A program made the position numbers and the translations under genes. From Streptobacillus moniliformis DSM 12112 (GTDB taxonomy: Bacteria > Fusobacteriota > Fusobacteriia > Fusobacteriales > Leptotrichiaceae): a DNA stretch of 64,000 bases. The notes under the pieces were generated by a model. The model had not been told where the DNA came from and did not search any database. It worked only from the letters and a program-made list of their open reading frames with translations. Where the stretch lies: assembly GCF_000024565.1 (NCBI RefSeq), contig NC_013515.1, positions 974,497 to 1,038,496 on the forward strand, read 5' to 3'. Shown one piece after another: positions 32,894 through 42,048 of the stretch (the stretch's first letter is position 1; the number at the start of each line of letters is the position of its first letter).

Positions 32894-34207
32894 TTATTTT
32901 AAATTATCCTCTATTTGATCTAAAATATTTGAAGGATTTTCAAGTAAAGTTCCATATCTAAAGAATATAGATCCTTTAACTGCATCATATTTTTCATTTA
33001 ATTTAAGTTGTTTTTCAAGCTCCTTTGAATCTTTCCATGGTTTTGGTTCTATATATTTGTATACTCCATGTCCAACATATAAAGGGGTGTTTGTTTCTTT
33101 TGATTTTTCTGCCCACCATTTAACTAATTCTTCATAATCTGCTTTTTCAAATCCAATATTCCAGTATATTTGAGGTGCTATATAATCTACCCATCCTTCT
33201 TTCATCCATTTTAAACTATCTGCATATAATGAATCATAACTTTGTAATCCCTTAGTTTTAGATCCTCTAGCATCTGTTTCATAATTTCTCCATATTCCAA
33301 ATGGACTTACACCAAATGATAAATTAGGTTTAATCTTATGTACTGAAACTGATAAGTTTTTAATCATATTATTAACATTATCACGTCTCCAATCGCCTCT
33401 ACTATTGTATTCTGAACCATATTTTTCAAATTCTTTTTGATCTACATTATCACCAAGTTTTAATGTTGCTGATGGATATGGATAGAAGTAATCATCTAAA
33501 TGAAGACCATCTATATCATATTTTTCAACTATTTCTTCTATAGCTTTTGAAACATAATTAACAACTTCTGGATTACCTGGATTCATATAGAATTTACCAT
33601 CATATTCAAATATCCATTCTGGTTTTCTCTTAACTATACTTTTATCTGATAATTTATTTAAATCAGTATTCATAGCTGCTCTGTATGGATTTATCCATGC
33701 ATGTAATTCTATACCTCTTTTATGTGCTGCTTTTATTGCATATTCTAATGGATCATATCCTGGATGTCTATTTTGAGTTCCAGTTAGATAAATAGACCAA
33801 GGTTCAAATTCAGAATTATATAGAGCATCTGCTGCTGGTCTTACATGGAAAAATACTGCATTTAATCCCCATTTTTTAATATTTTCCATCATTTCATCTA
33901 TTTCTCTTTTTTGTTCTTCCATAGATGTAGTTTTTGGGAAATCAAGATTAACTACAGTTGCTGCCCAAACACCTTTAAGATTTTTATTAATTTTTCTATT
34001 TTCTCTTTTGAAAATTTGCTCTGTTAATTTTTCATTACTTAAAATCTCTTTATTTGTAGTTTTAGAAGTTATTTTTATTTCTTCATTTTGACCATCACCT
34101 AATTTATATTTAGGTTTATAATCCTTATATAAATCTGTTTGTTCTACCACCGATGAACAAGATATTAAAAATCCTAAAAAAGCTAAACTAGCTATTATTT
34201 TTTTCAT
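32894..34207 (-). CDS. Glycosyl-hydrolase-like 10 (YddW/DUF187) lipoprotein
   Basis: 437 residues from ATG 34207, chosen because GGAGGTAGAA precedes it. The lipobox is FLISCSS. The GHL10 domain starts at about residue 75: KGVWAATVVNLDFP, GLNAVFFHVRPAADALYNSEFEPWS, HPGYDPLEYAIKAAHKRGIELHAWINPYR, DGLHLDDYFYPYP, SFGVSPFGIWRN and WVDYIAPQIYWNIGF. Such proteins are thought to cleave denuded peptidoglycan glycans (DigH-like). It probably acts on the cell wall from the inner face of the outer membrane. Confidence 0.9.
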   Translation of the reverse strand: MKKIIASLAFLGFLISCSSVVEQTDLYKDYKPKYKLGDGQNEEIKITSKTTNKEILSNEKLTEQIFKRENRKINKNLKGVWAATVVNLDFPKTTSMEEQKREIDEMMENIKKWGLNAVFFHVRPAADALYNSEFEPWSIYLTGTQNRHPGYDPLEYAIKAAHKRGIELHAWINPYRAAMNTDLNKLSDKSIVKRKPEWIFEYDGKFYMNPGNPEVVNYVSKAIEEIVEKYDIDGLHLDDYFYPYPSATLKLGDNVDQKEFEKYGSEYNSRGDWRRDNVNNMIKNLSVSVHKIKPNLSFGVSPFGIWRNYETDARGSKTKGLQSYDSLYADSLKWMKEGWVDYIAPQIYWNIGFEKADYEELVKWWAEKSKETNTPLYVGHGVYKYIEPKPWKDSKELEKQLKLNEKYDAVKGSIFFRYGTLLENPSNILDQIEDNLK

Positions 34208-34218
34208 TTCTACCTCCA

Positions 34219-34848
34219 TTATTTTATAACTATACCAACACCATCACCAAAAGGCAATAATGTAAAATTATATCTATCATTTAAATGATTAATAAACTCT
34301 TTTAAATTTCTTACCAATGTCTTATATCTCTTAGGAATCTCATCTTCTGCAACATATCCTCTAAACATAATATTATCAATAAAGATAATTCCACCTTTTC
34401 TTAATAATTTATATGAATAGTTATACAAATCTTCATATTTACTTTTTGCAGCATCTATGAATATGAAATCAAATTCCTCCTTAATATTAGGTAATACATT
34501 CATAGCATCATCATGTATACTATTTATATAGGTAGATAATCCAAATTCTTCAAAATTTTCATTTGCTTTTAAATACCTATCTTTTTCTATTTCTATAGTT
34601 GTTAATTTACCATTATTTTTTTTACATACTTCTGCCAAAAAAATACCTGAAAAACCAGTTGCAGTTCCAATCTCCAAAATATTTTTAGCATTAATATTTT
34701 CTGCTAAAAATATCATGTATCTTAAAACCTCTCTAGTAATTATTGGTATCTTATTTTCTAGTGCTATTTTTTCAATTTTTTCTTGTTTTTCATTAAATTT
34801 ATATAATTTTCTAGCAAAATTACTAGAATTTTCAAAATTTATTATCAT
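34219..34848 (-). CDS. trmR: SAM-dependent O-methyltransferase, TrmR-like
   Basis: 209 residues of the class I SAM methyltransferase fold, family 3: NILEIGTATGFSGIFLAE (SAM motif I), LTTIEIEKDRYLKANENF, FDFIFIDAAKSKYEDLYNYSYKLLRKGGIIFIDNIMFRG. The length and the KYEDLY/DNxxFRG metal-site pattern match YrrM/TrmR, which methylates 5-hydroxyuridine in tRNA. The symbol is a best guess within the COMT-like family. It has its own extended -10 promoter. Confidence 0.8.
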   Translation of the reverse strand: MIINFENSSNFARKLYKFNEKQEKIEKIALENKIPIITREVLRYMIFLAENINAKNILEIGTATGFSGIFLAEVCKKNNGKLTTIEIEKDRYLKANENFEEFGLSTYINSIHDDAMNVLPNIKEEFDFIFIDAAKSKYEDLYNYSYKLLRKGGIIFIDNIMFRGYVAEDEIPKRYKTLVRNLKEFINHLNDRYNFTLLPFGDGVGIVIK

Positions 34849-34873
34849 AAAAATCCTTTCACACTTTTACTAA

Positions 34874-34904
34874 ATTATATCATAAAACATAGAAAAAAGC
34901 TATT
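34874..34904 (-). promoter_or_regulatory. Terminator-like hairpin plus extended -10 promoter upstream of trmR
   Basis: AGAAAAAA/TTTTTTCT hairpin (34891-34910) ends the upstream ABC operon. TGA-TATAAT (34874-34882 on the minus strand) is an extended -10 for trmR. Confidence 0.6.
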
Positions 34905-34908
34905 TTTT

Positions 34909-35589
34909 CTAATATTTCCATATATTTAATAATTTTTTAGTGTAGGCTGTTTTACTTTCTTTTAATATATTACCTCTTTCTACAATTTCCCCATTTTTTA
35001 AAACTAAAATGTCTTCTGTAATATATTTTAATAATTCTACATTATGAGTTATAAATAATATGGTTTTATCATAGACTTCATTTAATCTTCTTACTATTTC
35101 TATAATCTGTAATTGTAAGTGTATATCAAGAGATGATACAGCCTCATCAAATATATATATATCAGGATTAAATAAAATAGCTCTTGCAATAACAAGTCTT
35201 TGTTTTTCTCCTCCTGATAATATACTGATATTTTTTTTTAAATCAATATGATTTAAAGATACAAATTCAAGTATTTCATTTATTTTATCTTTATCTACTT
35301 TTTCCTTCTTTATTATATACACTTCTTCAAGTACATCTAAAATAGAAAACTTGGGATTAAGTGATGATGTGTATTCTTGATATATCATAGATACTTTACC
35401 ATGTATTTCTAAATTACCACTACTTATTTTAATAATTTTAGATATTATCTTACCTAAAGTACTCTTACCACTCCCACTTTCTCCAACTATAGCTAAAAGT
35501 GTTCCCTTTTTTATTTCTAAATTAATATCCTTTAGTGCAGCAATATTTTCATAATTTTTATTTACATTATTAAGTTTAATTAAATTCAT
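34909..35589 (-). CDS. Peptide/nickel-type ABC transporter ATPase (OppF/NikE-like, short)
   Basis: 226 residues: Walker A GESGSGKSTLG (about 37), signature LSGGEKQRLVIARAILFNPDIYIFDEAVSSLD with Walker B, His switch FITHN. It lacks the C-terminal oligopeptide-binding extension usual in OppF, so its size is nearer NikE and metallophore-importer ATPases. Last gene of a four-gene operon (permease, permease, ATPase, ATPase), overlapping its partner by 14 bases. Confidence 0.9.
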   Translation of the reverse strand: MNLIKLNNVNKNYENIAALKDINLEIKKGTLLAIVGESGSGKSTLGKIISKIIKISSGNLEIHGKVSMIYQEYTSSLNPKFSILDVLEEVYIIKKEKVDKDKINEILEFVSLNHIDLKKNISILSGGEKQRLVIARAILFNPDIYIFDEAVSSLDIHLQLQIIEIVRRLNEVYDKTILFITHNVELLKYITEDILVLKNGEIVERGNILKESKTAYTKKLLNIWKY

Positions 35590-36286
35590 CTTCTAACATC
35601 CTATTCATTGCATTAATATATTCTATATTTGAATATTTTTTCAAATCTTCAACTGTTTTTACTTTAATAATTTCTTTATTATTTACAAATATTATTCTAT
35701 CACTAAATTTTCTTACTGCATTAATATTATGTGTAATCAAAAGAACAGATATATTTAAATTAGATACTAACTCTAATATTTCATATTCATTAATATTATC
35801 AAGTCCTGTAGTTATTTCATCACATATTAAAAGCTTAGGTTCCATCATTAAACATATTCCTATAACTATTCTTTGTTTCTGACCACCACTTAATTCAAAA
35901 GGATATTTTTCTAATACATTTTCATCTAAATTTAAATCTTTTAGTACTTTTTTAGCCTTTATTATCGCATCTTTTTTACTTAATTTTTTATGGTAAATAG
36001 AAGCTTCTATTATTTGTTCTTTAATTTTTAATACAGGATTTAAACATTCTGCAAAATCTTGAAAAATATATCCTATTTCTATATTACTAATATTCCCATA
36101 ATTGATTGTTCCATTTAATTTTAATTTAGATATACCCTTAATAGCTCTAGCAATCTGACTTTTTCCACTTCCAGAACTACCAATTAACGCTAATATCTCA
36201 TTACTATTTATATCAAAACTAATATTATTAATAATATTTTTTTCAGGTGCTGATATACTTAGATTTTTAATTTCTATCATTTTCAT
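35576..36286 (-). CDS. Peptide/nickel-type ABC transporter ATPase (OppD/NikD-like, short)
   Basis: 236 residues: Walker A GSSGSGKSQIARA, Q-loop GYIFQDF, signature LSGGQKQRIVIGICLMMEPKLLICDEITTGLD, His switch LITHN. The C-terminal extension of OppD is absent, as in NikD. It overlaps the permease gene by 20 bases. It pairs with the ATPase at 34909. Confidence 0.9.
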   Translation of the reverse strand: MKMIEIKNLSISAPEKNIINNISFDINSNEILALIGSSGSGKSQIARAIKGISKLKLNGTINYGNISNIEIGYIFQDFAECLNPVLKIKEQIIEASIYHKKLSKKDAIIKAKKVLKDLNLDENVLEKYPFELSGGQKQRIVIGICLMMEPKLLICDEITTGLDNINEYEILELVSNLNISVLLITHNINAVRKFSDRIIFVNNKEIIKVKTVEDLKKYSNIEYINAMNRMLEDEFN

Positions 36287-37049
36287 ATATACCTCCGAAA
36301 AATAGAGTGATAGTAACTAAAATTAAACTTGCCAAAAGAAATTGCTTAGGGCTTATTAATAATCTTGAAAATCCAGATGATATTAAATTACCAAGTGATG
36401 GTCTAGGATTTCTTATTCCTACTCCCATGAAAGATAAATAACTTTCAGTAAAAATTATACCTGGTATCATTAATGTCAATCTTACAAAAACTATAGGTAA
36501 AATATTAGGTATTATATGTCTTCTTATTAGATAAAAAGGAGTTGCTCCCATATTTTTAGCTACCTCAACATAATTATTTAATTTTACTTTCTTTACCTCA
36601 TTTCTAACAAGTAGACTAAGTCTTAAACTTCTAGTAAAACTTATAGCGAAAATCAATAAAGTTAAACTATTACCAAATATTAATAGTATAAATATTATTA
36701 TAATAATACTTGGTATTGAAAGTAAAAGTTCTATTATCATCATAAAGATTTTATCAATAAATTTATCATAATATCCCATTACACTTCCTATAATTAACCC
36801 AGATATTAAACATATTATACATACTATAATTGCAAGTAACAAAGATATATATATACTTTCAGATAATCTTGCAAGTAAATCTCTTCCAAGATAATCTGTT
36901 CCTAAAATATGATTATTTTTAAAAATAGGTAATTCTATAGAATTTAAATCTTGATCACTATAATTAAATTTATTAAAAAGTTTTTCAAAAATAACAAATA
37001 TCATTAATGAAAATATAAAAATTATAGACTTAATTTTTCTATTCATCAT
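36267..37049 (-). CDS. ABC transporter permease (OppC/NikC-like)
   Basis: 260 residues, one N-terminal membrane helix and five in the BPD_transp_1 domain. NHILGTDYLGRDLLARLSESIYISLL is the OppC N-domain signature; the EAA loop is ARNMG-like (VEVAKNMGATPFYLIRRHIIPNI), followed by ESYLSFMGVGIRNPRPSLG. It forms the importer channel with the next gene upstream. Confidence 0.93.
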   Translation of the reverse strand: MMNRKIKSIIFIFSLMIFVIFEKLFNKFNYSDQDLNSIELPIFKNNHILGTDYLGRDLLARLSESIYISLLLAIIVCIICLISGLIIGSVMGYYDKFIDKIFMMIIELLLSIPSIIIIIFILLIFGNSLTLLIFAISFTRSLRLSLLVRNEVKKVKLNNYVEVAKNMGATPFYLIRRHIIPNILPIVFVRLTLMIPGIIFTESYLSFMGVGIRNPRPSLGNLISSGFSRLLISPKQFLLASLILVTITLFFGGIYENDRN

Positions 37050-37971
37050 CTTTCACCTTCAATCTTTTATCAAAAATTATTATTAATATATCCATTATGT
37101 TAAATAGAGTAATAAGAATTATAGTATAAAATATAGTTAGCCCCATTATCATAGGATAATCTCTTTCTATTATAGATGTAGTAAAATACCTACCAATACC
37201 TGGAACACCAAATAGAGTTTCAACTATAAATGAACCTGTTATTAGAGAAATAACATAGGGCATTAAACTAGATAATAGTGAAGGTGCAATATTTTTAAGT
37301 ATATGTTTAATTACAATATAGTTTATGCTAAGTCCCTTACTTATTGCAAATTCTACATAATTTTTATTCATTTCTTCTTTTATTTTCTTTCTTAACAATT
37401 TAAATATTATAGGAAGGTAAAATAGAACTAAGGTTAATACAGGCAATATCTTTTCTCCTCTTCCATAATAACCCATAATACTTAATTTAGGTAAACCCAA
37501 TAATCCCTTATGTATATAAACAGCATAATATTGTAATAATCCTGCTAATACAAATCCTGGACTCGCTATTAACACACTAGATATTTTCAAAAATATTTTA
37601 TCCATAATTTTAAAATTTATGGATATAAGTGAAAATATTAAAGCGAAAAAACTAGAGAAAAATAAGACACGTAATCCTAAATCAAGGGATGTTGGAAAAT
37701 TATTATTAATAACATCTACTACTCTTAAATTAGGATATTTAATAGATTCACCAAAATCTCCACTAGCAATCTTTTTAATGTATTTTACATATTGTTCACT
37801 TATAGGTTTATCTAAATCATATATTTTTATTATTTGACTTTTAACAGTTTCATCTAACTCATCATCTATAAGATTGTTAGGAAGAGAATGTATCATGAAA
37901 AAAGTTAAAGTTATAACAGATAATATTACTATTAATCCCCTGAATGTTTTATAAAAAATTTTTCTTAACAT
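37039..37971 (-). CDS. ABC transporter permease (OppB/NikB-like)
   Basis: 310 residues. It has the OppB N-domain (a first helix, then VKSQIIKIYDLDKPISEQYVKYIKKIASGDFGESI), five further helices, an EAA loop (YVEFAISKGLSINYIVIKHILKNI) and ETLFGVPGIGRYFTTSIIERDYPMIMG. It is the first gene of the operon, after GGAGATAT. No substrate-binding lipoprotein gene adjoins, so it must be supplied from elsewhere. Confidence 0.93.
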   Translation of the reverse strand: MLRKIFYKTFRGLIVILSVITLTFFMIHSLPNNLIDDELDETVKSQIIKIYDLDKPISEQYVKYIKKIASGDFGESIKYPNLRVVDVINNNFPTSLDLGLRVLFFSSFFALIFSLISINFKIMDKIFLKISSVLIASPGFVLAGLLQYYAVYIHKGLLGLPKLSIMGYYGRGEKILPVLTLVLFYLPIIFKLLRKKIKEEMNKNYVEFAISKGLSINYIVIKHILKNIAPSLLSSLMPYVISLITGSFIVETLFGVPGIGRYFTTSIIERDYPMIMGLTIFYTIILITLFNIMDILIIIFDKRLKVKDDE

Positions 37972-37983
37972 ATATCTCCATTT

Positions 37984-38013
37984 CTAATATAAAAAAACTA
38001 CCTCTTATATAAA
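37984..38013 (-). terminator. Terminator of the cold-shock gene
   Basis: CTATCTCTT/AAGAGGTAG stem (minus-strand RNA, one G-U pair) at about 37998-38020, followed by TTTTTTT. It separates the csp gene from the ABC operon. Confidence 0.75.
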
Positions 38014-38046
38014 GAGATAGCCAAACTAATATCCTATTTATTATAA

Positions 38047-38244
38047 TTATTTAGAAACTACGTTTGTTGCTTGTGGTCCTTTTTCTCCATCTTCGATATC
38101 GAATTCTACTTCTTCTCCTTCGTTAACTGTTTTGAAACCACCTTTATTTATTTTTGAAAAATGTAAGAAATAATCTTTACCATCTTCACCAGAAATAAAC
38201 CCGAATCCTTTTTTTTCGTTAAACCATTTAACTTTACCTAACAA
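38047..38244 (-). CDS. csp: Cold-shock domain protein
   Basis: 65 residues, whole-length cold-shock domain with RNP1 KGFGFI and RNP2 [56 protein letters not shown]. An RNA chaperone. It stands alone with its own promoter, a short 5' leader and a terminator. Ribosome site AGGAGGAAA. Confidence 0.98.
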   Translation of the reverse strand: MLGKVKWFNEKKGFGFISGEDGKDYFLHFSKINKGGFKTVNEGEEVEFDIEDGEKGPQATNVVSK

Positions 38245-38288
38245 AATATTTCCTCCTATTCATAATGGCACATGCCAATTTCTAACAA

Positions 38289-38316
38289 ATTATACCATGT
38301 TTTCAAGAAAAGTCAA
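38289..38316 (-). promoter_or_regulatory. Promoter of the cold-shock gene
   Basis: TTGACT (38311-38316), 16-base spacer, TATAAT (38289-38294), with TGG just before the -10. The leader has a TGGCA/TGCCA hairpin (about 38266-38277). Confidence 0.75.
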
Positions 38317-38329
38317 TAGAATTATTCTG

Positions 38330-39172
38330 TCAATTAAATTTTCTAGCTAATTTCACCTCATAATTCAGGAATTTAATATAGTAACATTTAAGATACATTC
38401 TATCTTTTTTTTGATAATTTCCATATTTACTATCTCCTATTATTGGATGCCCTATATCACTTAAATGTACTCTAATTTGGTGTTTTCTACCCGTAATTAA
38501 CTCTATATCAAGTAATACTTTAAAATCTTTAACTTCTATTACCTTAAAATATGTTTTAGCCTCTAAACCATCTTTTGATACTCTTACTCTATCTTCAAAT
38601 ATTTTTATTTTTTTATCTGAAAAGAATTCTTCATCTAGTTGTAGTTTTTTTTGTTCCACTTTAGCAATATATCTCTTTATTATTTTTTTATTCCTTATTT
38701 CTTCATTAACTTTTCTAAGTATCTGAAGATTTTTACATCCTATAACTAATCCTTCTGTTTCCAAATCTAATCTATTTGCAAAATTTACATTAGGGTTATT
38801 ATAATATGCCTTTGCAGTTTCAGATAATCCAAATTTATGTTTATCACCCTTATGCATAGGCATATTATTGGGTTTATTTATTATAAATACATCCTCATCT
38901 TCAAATACTATCATATTTTTAAATAAATCTATATCTATTATTTCTTTTTCGATTTTTTTATCCATCACTATTTTAGCAGCATCTGGAAAAAAAATTTCAT
39001 CATTTAATAAAAGTCTATAGTTTTCTTTACTTTTTTTACCATTTACTTTTACAAAGCCTTTTCTTATTAATGAAAAGATTATTGAAAGACTTTCTTCTTT
39101 AGAATATTTCCTCATAAATTTATCAAGTCTAATATTTACATGGTCTTTATCTACCAAATACTTATTTATCAT
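38330..39172 (-). CDS. RluA/RluD-family 23S pseudouridine synthase
   Basis: 280 residues from ATG 39172 (MINKYLVDK), 6 bases after GGAG; an ATG at 39184 is too far upstream. The S4-like N-domain is at 8-60 (IRLDKFMRKYSKEE...GFVKVNGKK). The catalytic domain has NRLDLETEGLVIGCKN (catalytic Asp) and TGRKHQIRVHLSDIGHPIIGDSKYG. It isomerises uridines in 23S rRNA; which site (RluC-like is likely) cannot be told here. It overlaps rodA by 11 bases. Confidence 0.92.
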   Translation of the reverse strand: MINKYLVDKDHVNIRLDKFMRKYSKEESLSIIFSLIRKGFVKVNGKKSKENYRLLLNDEIFFPDAAKIVMDKKIEKEIIDIDLFKNMIVFEDEDVFIINKPNNMPMHKGDKHKFGLSETAKAYYNNPNVNFANRLDLETEGLVIGCKNLQILRKVNEEIRNKKIIKRYIAKVEQKKLQLDEEFFSDKKIKIFEDRVRVSKDGLEAKTYFKVIEVKDFKVLLDIELITGRKHQIRVHLSDIGHPIIGDSKYGNYQKKDRMYLKCYYIKFLNYEVKLARKFN

Positions 39173-40277
39173 CGTCATCTCCATTATATATCTTAATATT
39201 TTGTATTAAAGATATCATTAAAAATGAGGATATAAATGAAGAACCTCCATAACTCATTAGAAGCAATGGTTTTCCTGTAACAGGAACTATACCTAAAGTC
39301 ATTCCAACATTTATTATAACATGAGCTAAAAATATTCCTGATATTCCATAAAGTATTATTCTACCGTAATCATCAATAATTTTTTTAGAAATATTTATAA
39401 TTATATATATTAAAAGGAAATATAAGGATAGTACAAATGTCGAGCCTAAAAATCCTATTTCTTCACCTATAACTGAAAATATGAAATCTGTTTGTGGTTC
39501 AGGTAAGAATTTAAGTCTACTTTGGCTACCTTCTAAATAACCTTTACCTGACAGACCTCCAGATCCTATAGATATTTTAGATTGAGCAACATGCCAACCT
39601 TTATTCTTTAAATCCTTTTCTGGGTTAAGGAAAACTTCTATTCTTGTCTTTTGATAATCTTTTAAGACAAACATATATGTTGGTACACTCATAATACCAA
39701 GTATTAAAAATATTATTACTATAGGTTTAACATTAGCATTAGATAAATATAGCATGCATAAAAAAGAAAAACATAATATTAATGTCGTACCTAAATCTGG
39801 TTGTAATAATAATAATCCTAATATAGGTATACCTGGAATAAATGCTAGAATAATATGTTTAAATGAATTAATACCATTTGGAAACTTCTTTACAAACCAA
39901 AATGAATATATCATTATCAAAAATATTTTTACAAATTCTGATGGTTGAATTTGTGTAATTCCAATATTAATCCATCTTCTTGCTCCAAGTTTAACTACTC
40001 CAAAAAATCTTGTATATAATAAAAGTAAACCAGAAAATACATATATAGGTTTTATTATTTTTTTAGTGAACCTATAATCTATAAATATAGCTACTATTAA
40101 TATTAAAGTTCCTACAAATGTCCATAATAAATTACTTTTTACATAATACATAGATCTTGTTGCACTATATACAAAAGCTGTACTTACAAATACAAGTAAA
40201 TAAACTACAAGTAATAATGATTTATCTAATCTATGTACACGATTTCTTAATTTTGCATAACTTCTTTTACTAAACAT
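39162..40277 (-). CDS. rodA: SEDS-family peptidoglycan glycosyltransferase RodA
   Basis: 371 residues, about ten membrane helices, with SEDS motifs ARRWINIGITQIQPSEFVKIFLIMIYSFW, LLQPDLGTTLI and QSRLKFLPEPQTDFIFSVIGEEIGFLGS, and GKPLLLMSYGGSSFISS. It polymerises glycan strands in lateral wall growth. The lack of an FtsW-type N-terminal extension and the single copy here favour RodA over FtsW. Rod-shaped cells are implied. Confidence 0.93.
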   Translation of the reverse strand: MFSKRSYAKLRNRVHRLDKSLLLVVYLLVFVSTAFVYSATRSMYYVKSNLLWTFVGTLILIVAIFIDYRFTKKIIKPIYVFSGLLLLYTRFFGVVKLGARRWINIGITQIQPSEFVKIFLIMIYSFWFVKKFPNGINSFKHIILAFIPGIPILGLLLLQPDLGTTLILCFSFLCMLYLSNANVKPIVIIFLILGIMSVPTYMFVLKDYQKTRIEVFLNPEKDLKNKGWHVAQSKISIGSGGLSGKGYLEGSQSRLKFLPEPQTDFIFSVIGEEIGFLGSTFVLSLYFLLIYIIINISKKIIDDYGRIILYGISGIFLAHVIINVGMTLGIVPVTGKPLLLMSYGGSSFISSFLMISLIQNIKIYNGDDDDK

Positions 40278-41487
40278 CTATACCTCCTATTACACAAGTA
40301 CTAAAATTATTTAATAAAATTCTTGCTTTATTATTTACATCTTCTACACTAATACATAATAGCGTATCTGCAATCTCTTTATCAGTAAATACTTTTCCAA
40401 ATACTTTATACATATTTAATAATCTTCCAACAATTTTACTATTTTCTTTAGCTGTTGCTCTAGTTGAAAGAATAGAATTTTTTACTTTTTCTAATTCTCT
40501 TTCAGTAATTCCTTCTTTCTTTATATTATCTAATATTTGTAAAGTAACTTCAAGAGATTCTTTATATTTATTAACAGATGTACCTATATATACACCAAAA
40601 GTCTTTAAATTCTTATAATCAAAATTCATAGCATTTACAGAATAGGCTAAACTTCTTTTCTCTCTAATTTCTTGAAATAGTCTTGAACTAAATCCATCCC
40701 CTATAATCATCTCTAAACATATATCTATGTAATAATCTTTTAAACTTCTATCCTTTACATTATTTTTAGTAAGTATATATACATTTACTTGATTTATTTC
40801 TTTTTTTTCTCTATAATCTGTTTTCTTTAATTCATCTTTTTCAAAAGTAAGTTCAACTTTATTTTCATTTAATTTTGAAAAATATGTTTTTATCTGATTA
40901 ATTAACAATTCTTCATCAATATTACCAGAAACTGATATAACTAAATTATCTCTTGTATAATTTCTTTTATAATAATCTATAAGCATTTCTCTTGTAAAAC
41001 TACCTACACTCTCTTCAGTTCCGATAATATTATATTTCAAATTACCCTCAAATAAATTTTCTTGCATTTGCTCAAATACTACAGACCAAATATCATCTTT
41101 AGACATTCTTATTTCTTCAAATATTATCTCTTTTTCTTTTTTTATTTGATCTTCTGGAAATATTGGGTCTGTAATCATATCAAAAAATATTTCTGTTGTT
41201 TCTTTTTGTTTACTTGATAAAGAAGTGAAATAATAATTAGTAACTTCTTTTGAAGTATACGCATTATATTTAGCACCATAAAAATCCATTTCCTCTGAAA
41301 TTTCAAAATTATTTCTCTTATTAGTCCCTGTAAATAACATATGCTCTAATACATGTGAAAGACCTTTTTCATTTTCTTTCTCATTAACAGAACCTGTATT
41401 AAAACATACAGAAATTGTAAATGAGGCATCATCTTCTATTTTATTTATCAATGTTTTTATTCCTAATACATCTAATATCTTTACCAT
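40270..41487 (-). CDS. M16-family zinc peptidase
   Basis: 405 residues with the inverted zinc motif HVLEHMLFTGT (His-x-x-Glu-His, about residues 44-48) and the downstream Glu in EEIRMSKDD. The C-terminal half (FSSRLFQEIREKRSLAYSV) carries the substrate-binding RxxxxY motif. It resembles processing peptidases of the PqqL/YmxG type. It is placed between cvpA and rodA. Confidence 0.93.
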   Translation of the reverse strand: MVKILDVLGIKTLINKIEDDASFTISVCFNTGSVNEKENEKGLSHVLEHMLFTGTNKRNNFEISEEMDFYGAKYNAYTSKEVTNYYFTSLSSKQKETTEIFFDMITDPIFPEDQIKKEKEIIFEEIRMSKDDIWSVVFEQMQENLFEGNLKYNIIGTEESVGSFTREMLIDYYKRNYTRDNLVISVSGNIDEELLINQIKTYFSKLNENKVELTFEKDELKKTDYREKKEINQVNVYILTKNNVKDRSLKDYYIDICLEMIIGDGFSSRLFQEIREKRSLAYSVNAMNFDYKNLKTFGVYIGTSVNKYKESLEVTLQILDNIKKEGITERELEKVKNSILSTRATAKENSKIVGRLLNMYKVFGKVFTDKEIADTLLCISVEDVNNKARILLNNFSTCVIGGIDV

Positions 41488-41490
41488 AAA

Positions 41491-42048
41491 TTATATTCCT
41501 TCTTTTATTTCTTTTAAAAGTTTTCTCTTAAAATTTTTTTCAAGATTATATGTTCTAAAATCATCTAATTTATCTTTTATAAATTCTGGAAATAATGAAT
41601 TGTATGCTCCAGAATTAATAGAAATATATTCTACTAATATAGAACTATATAATACTTCTTTAACATTATCAAATTTATTTGATGCAAATAACATTATTAT
41701 AATAGCAAATACTATAATAATACTTGCTTTTACTAAACCAAATACTGCACCAAGTAATTTATTTACAATACCTAGTGGTGTCATTCCTATTAATTTTGTT
41801 ATCATATTAATAACTATAGATACTAATAAGTATAAAACTATGAATATAGCAAAATATACTAGGTATCTAATTATTACATTATTTGCTCTAATATTAGCTA
41901 TTAATTCAACCATAGGTAAAAACATAGGTGTAAAGTAAATTACTATTACCAATTTAATTAAATTAAAAGCTGATTTTACAAAACCATTTTTATAACCCAT
42001 AATTATAAATAATAATGTTAATATAATTATCAAAATATCTAATATCAT
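41491..42048 (-). CDS. cvpA: CvpA-family membrane protein
   Basis: 185 residues from ATG 42048, directly after GGAGGAAAA; an upstream ATG at 42063 lies in the ribosome site. Four membrane helices (about 1-18, 22-42, 57-80, 95-118). DILIIILTLLFIIMGYKNGFVKSAFNLIK is the CvpA/colicin V production signature. The cellular role of the family is not settled. It lies between alr and the M16 gene. Confidence 0.88.
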   Translation of the reverse strand: MILDILIIILTLLFIIMGYKNGFVKSAFNLIKLVIVIYFTPMFLPMVELIANIRANNVIIRYLVYFAIFIVLYLLVSIVINMITKLIGMTPLGIVNKLLGAVFGLVKASIIIVFAIIIMLFASNKFDNVKEVLYSSILVEYISINSGAYNSLFPEFIKDKLDDFRTYNLEKNFKRKLLKEIKEGI

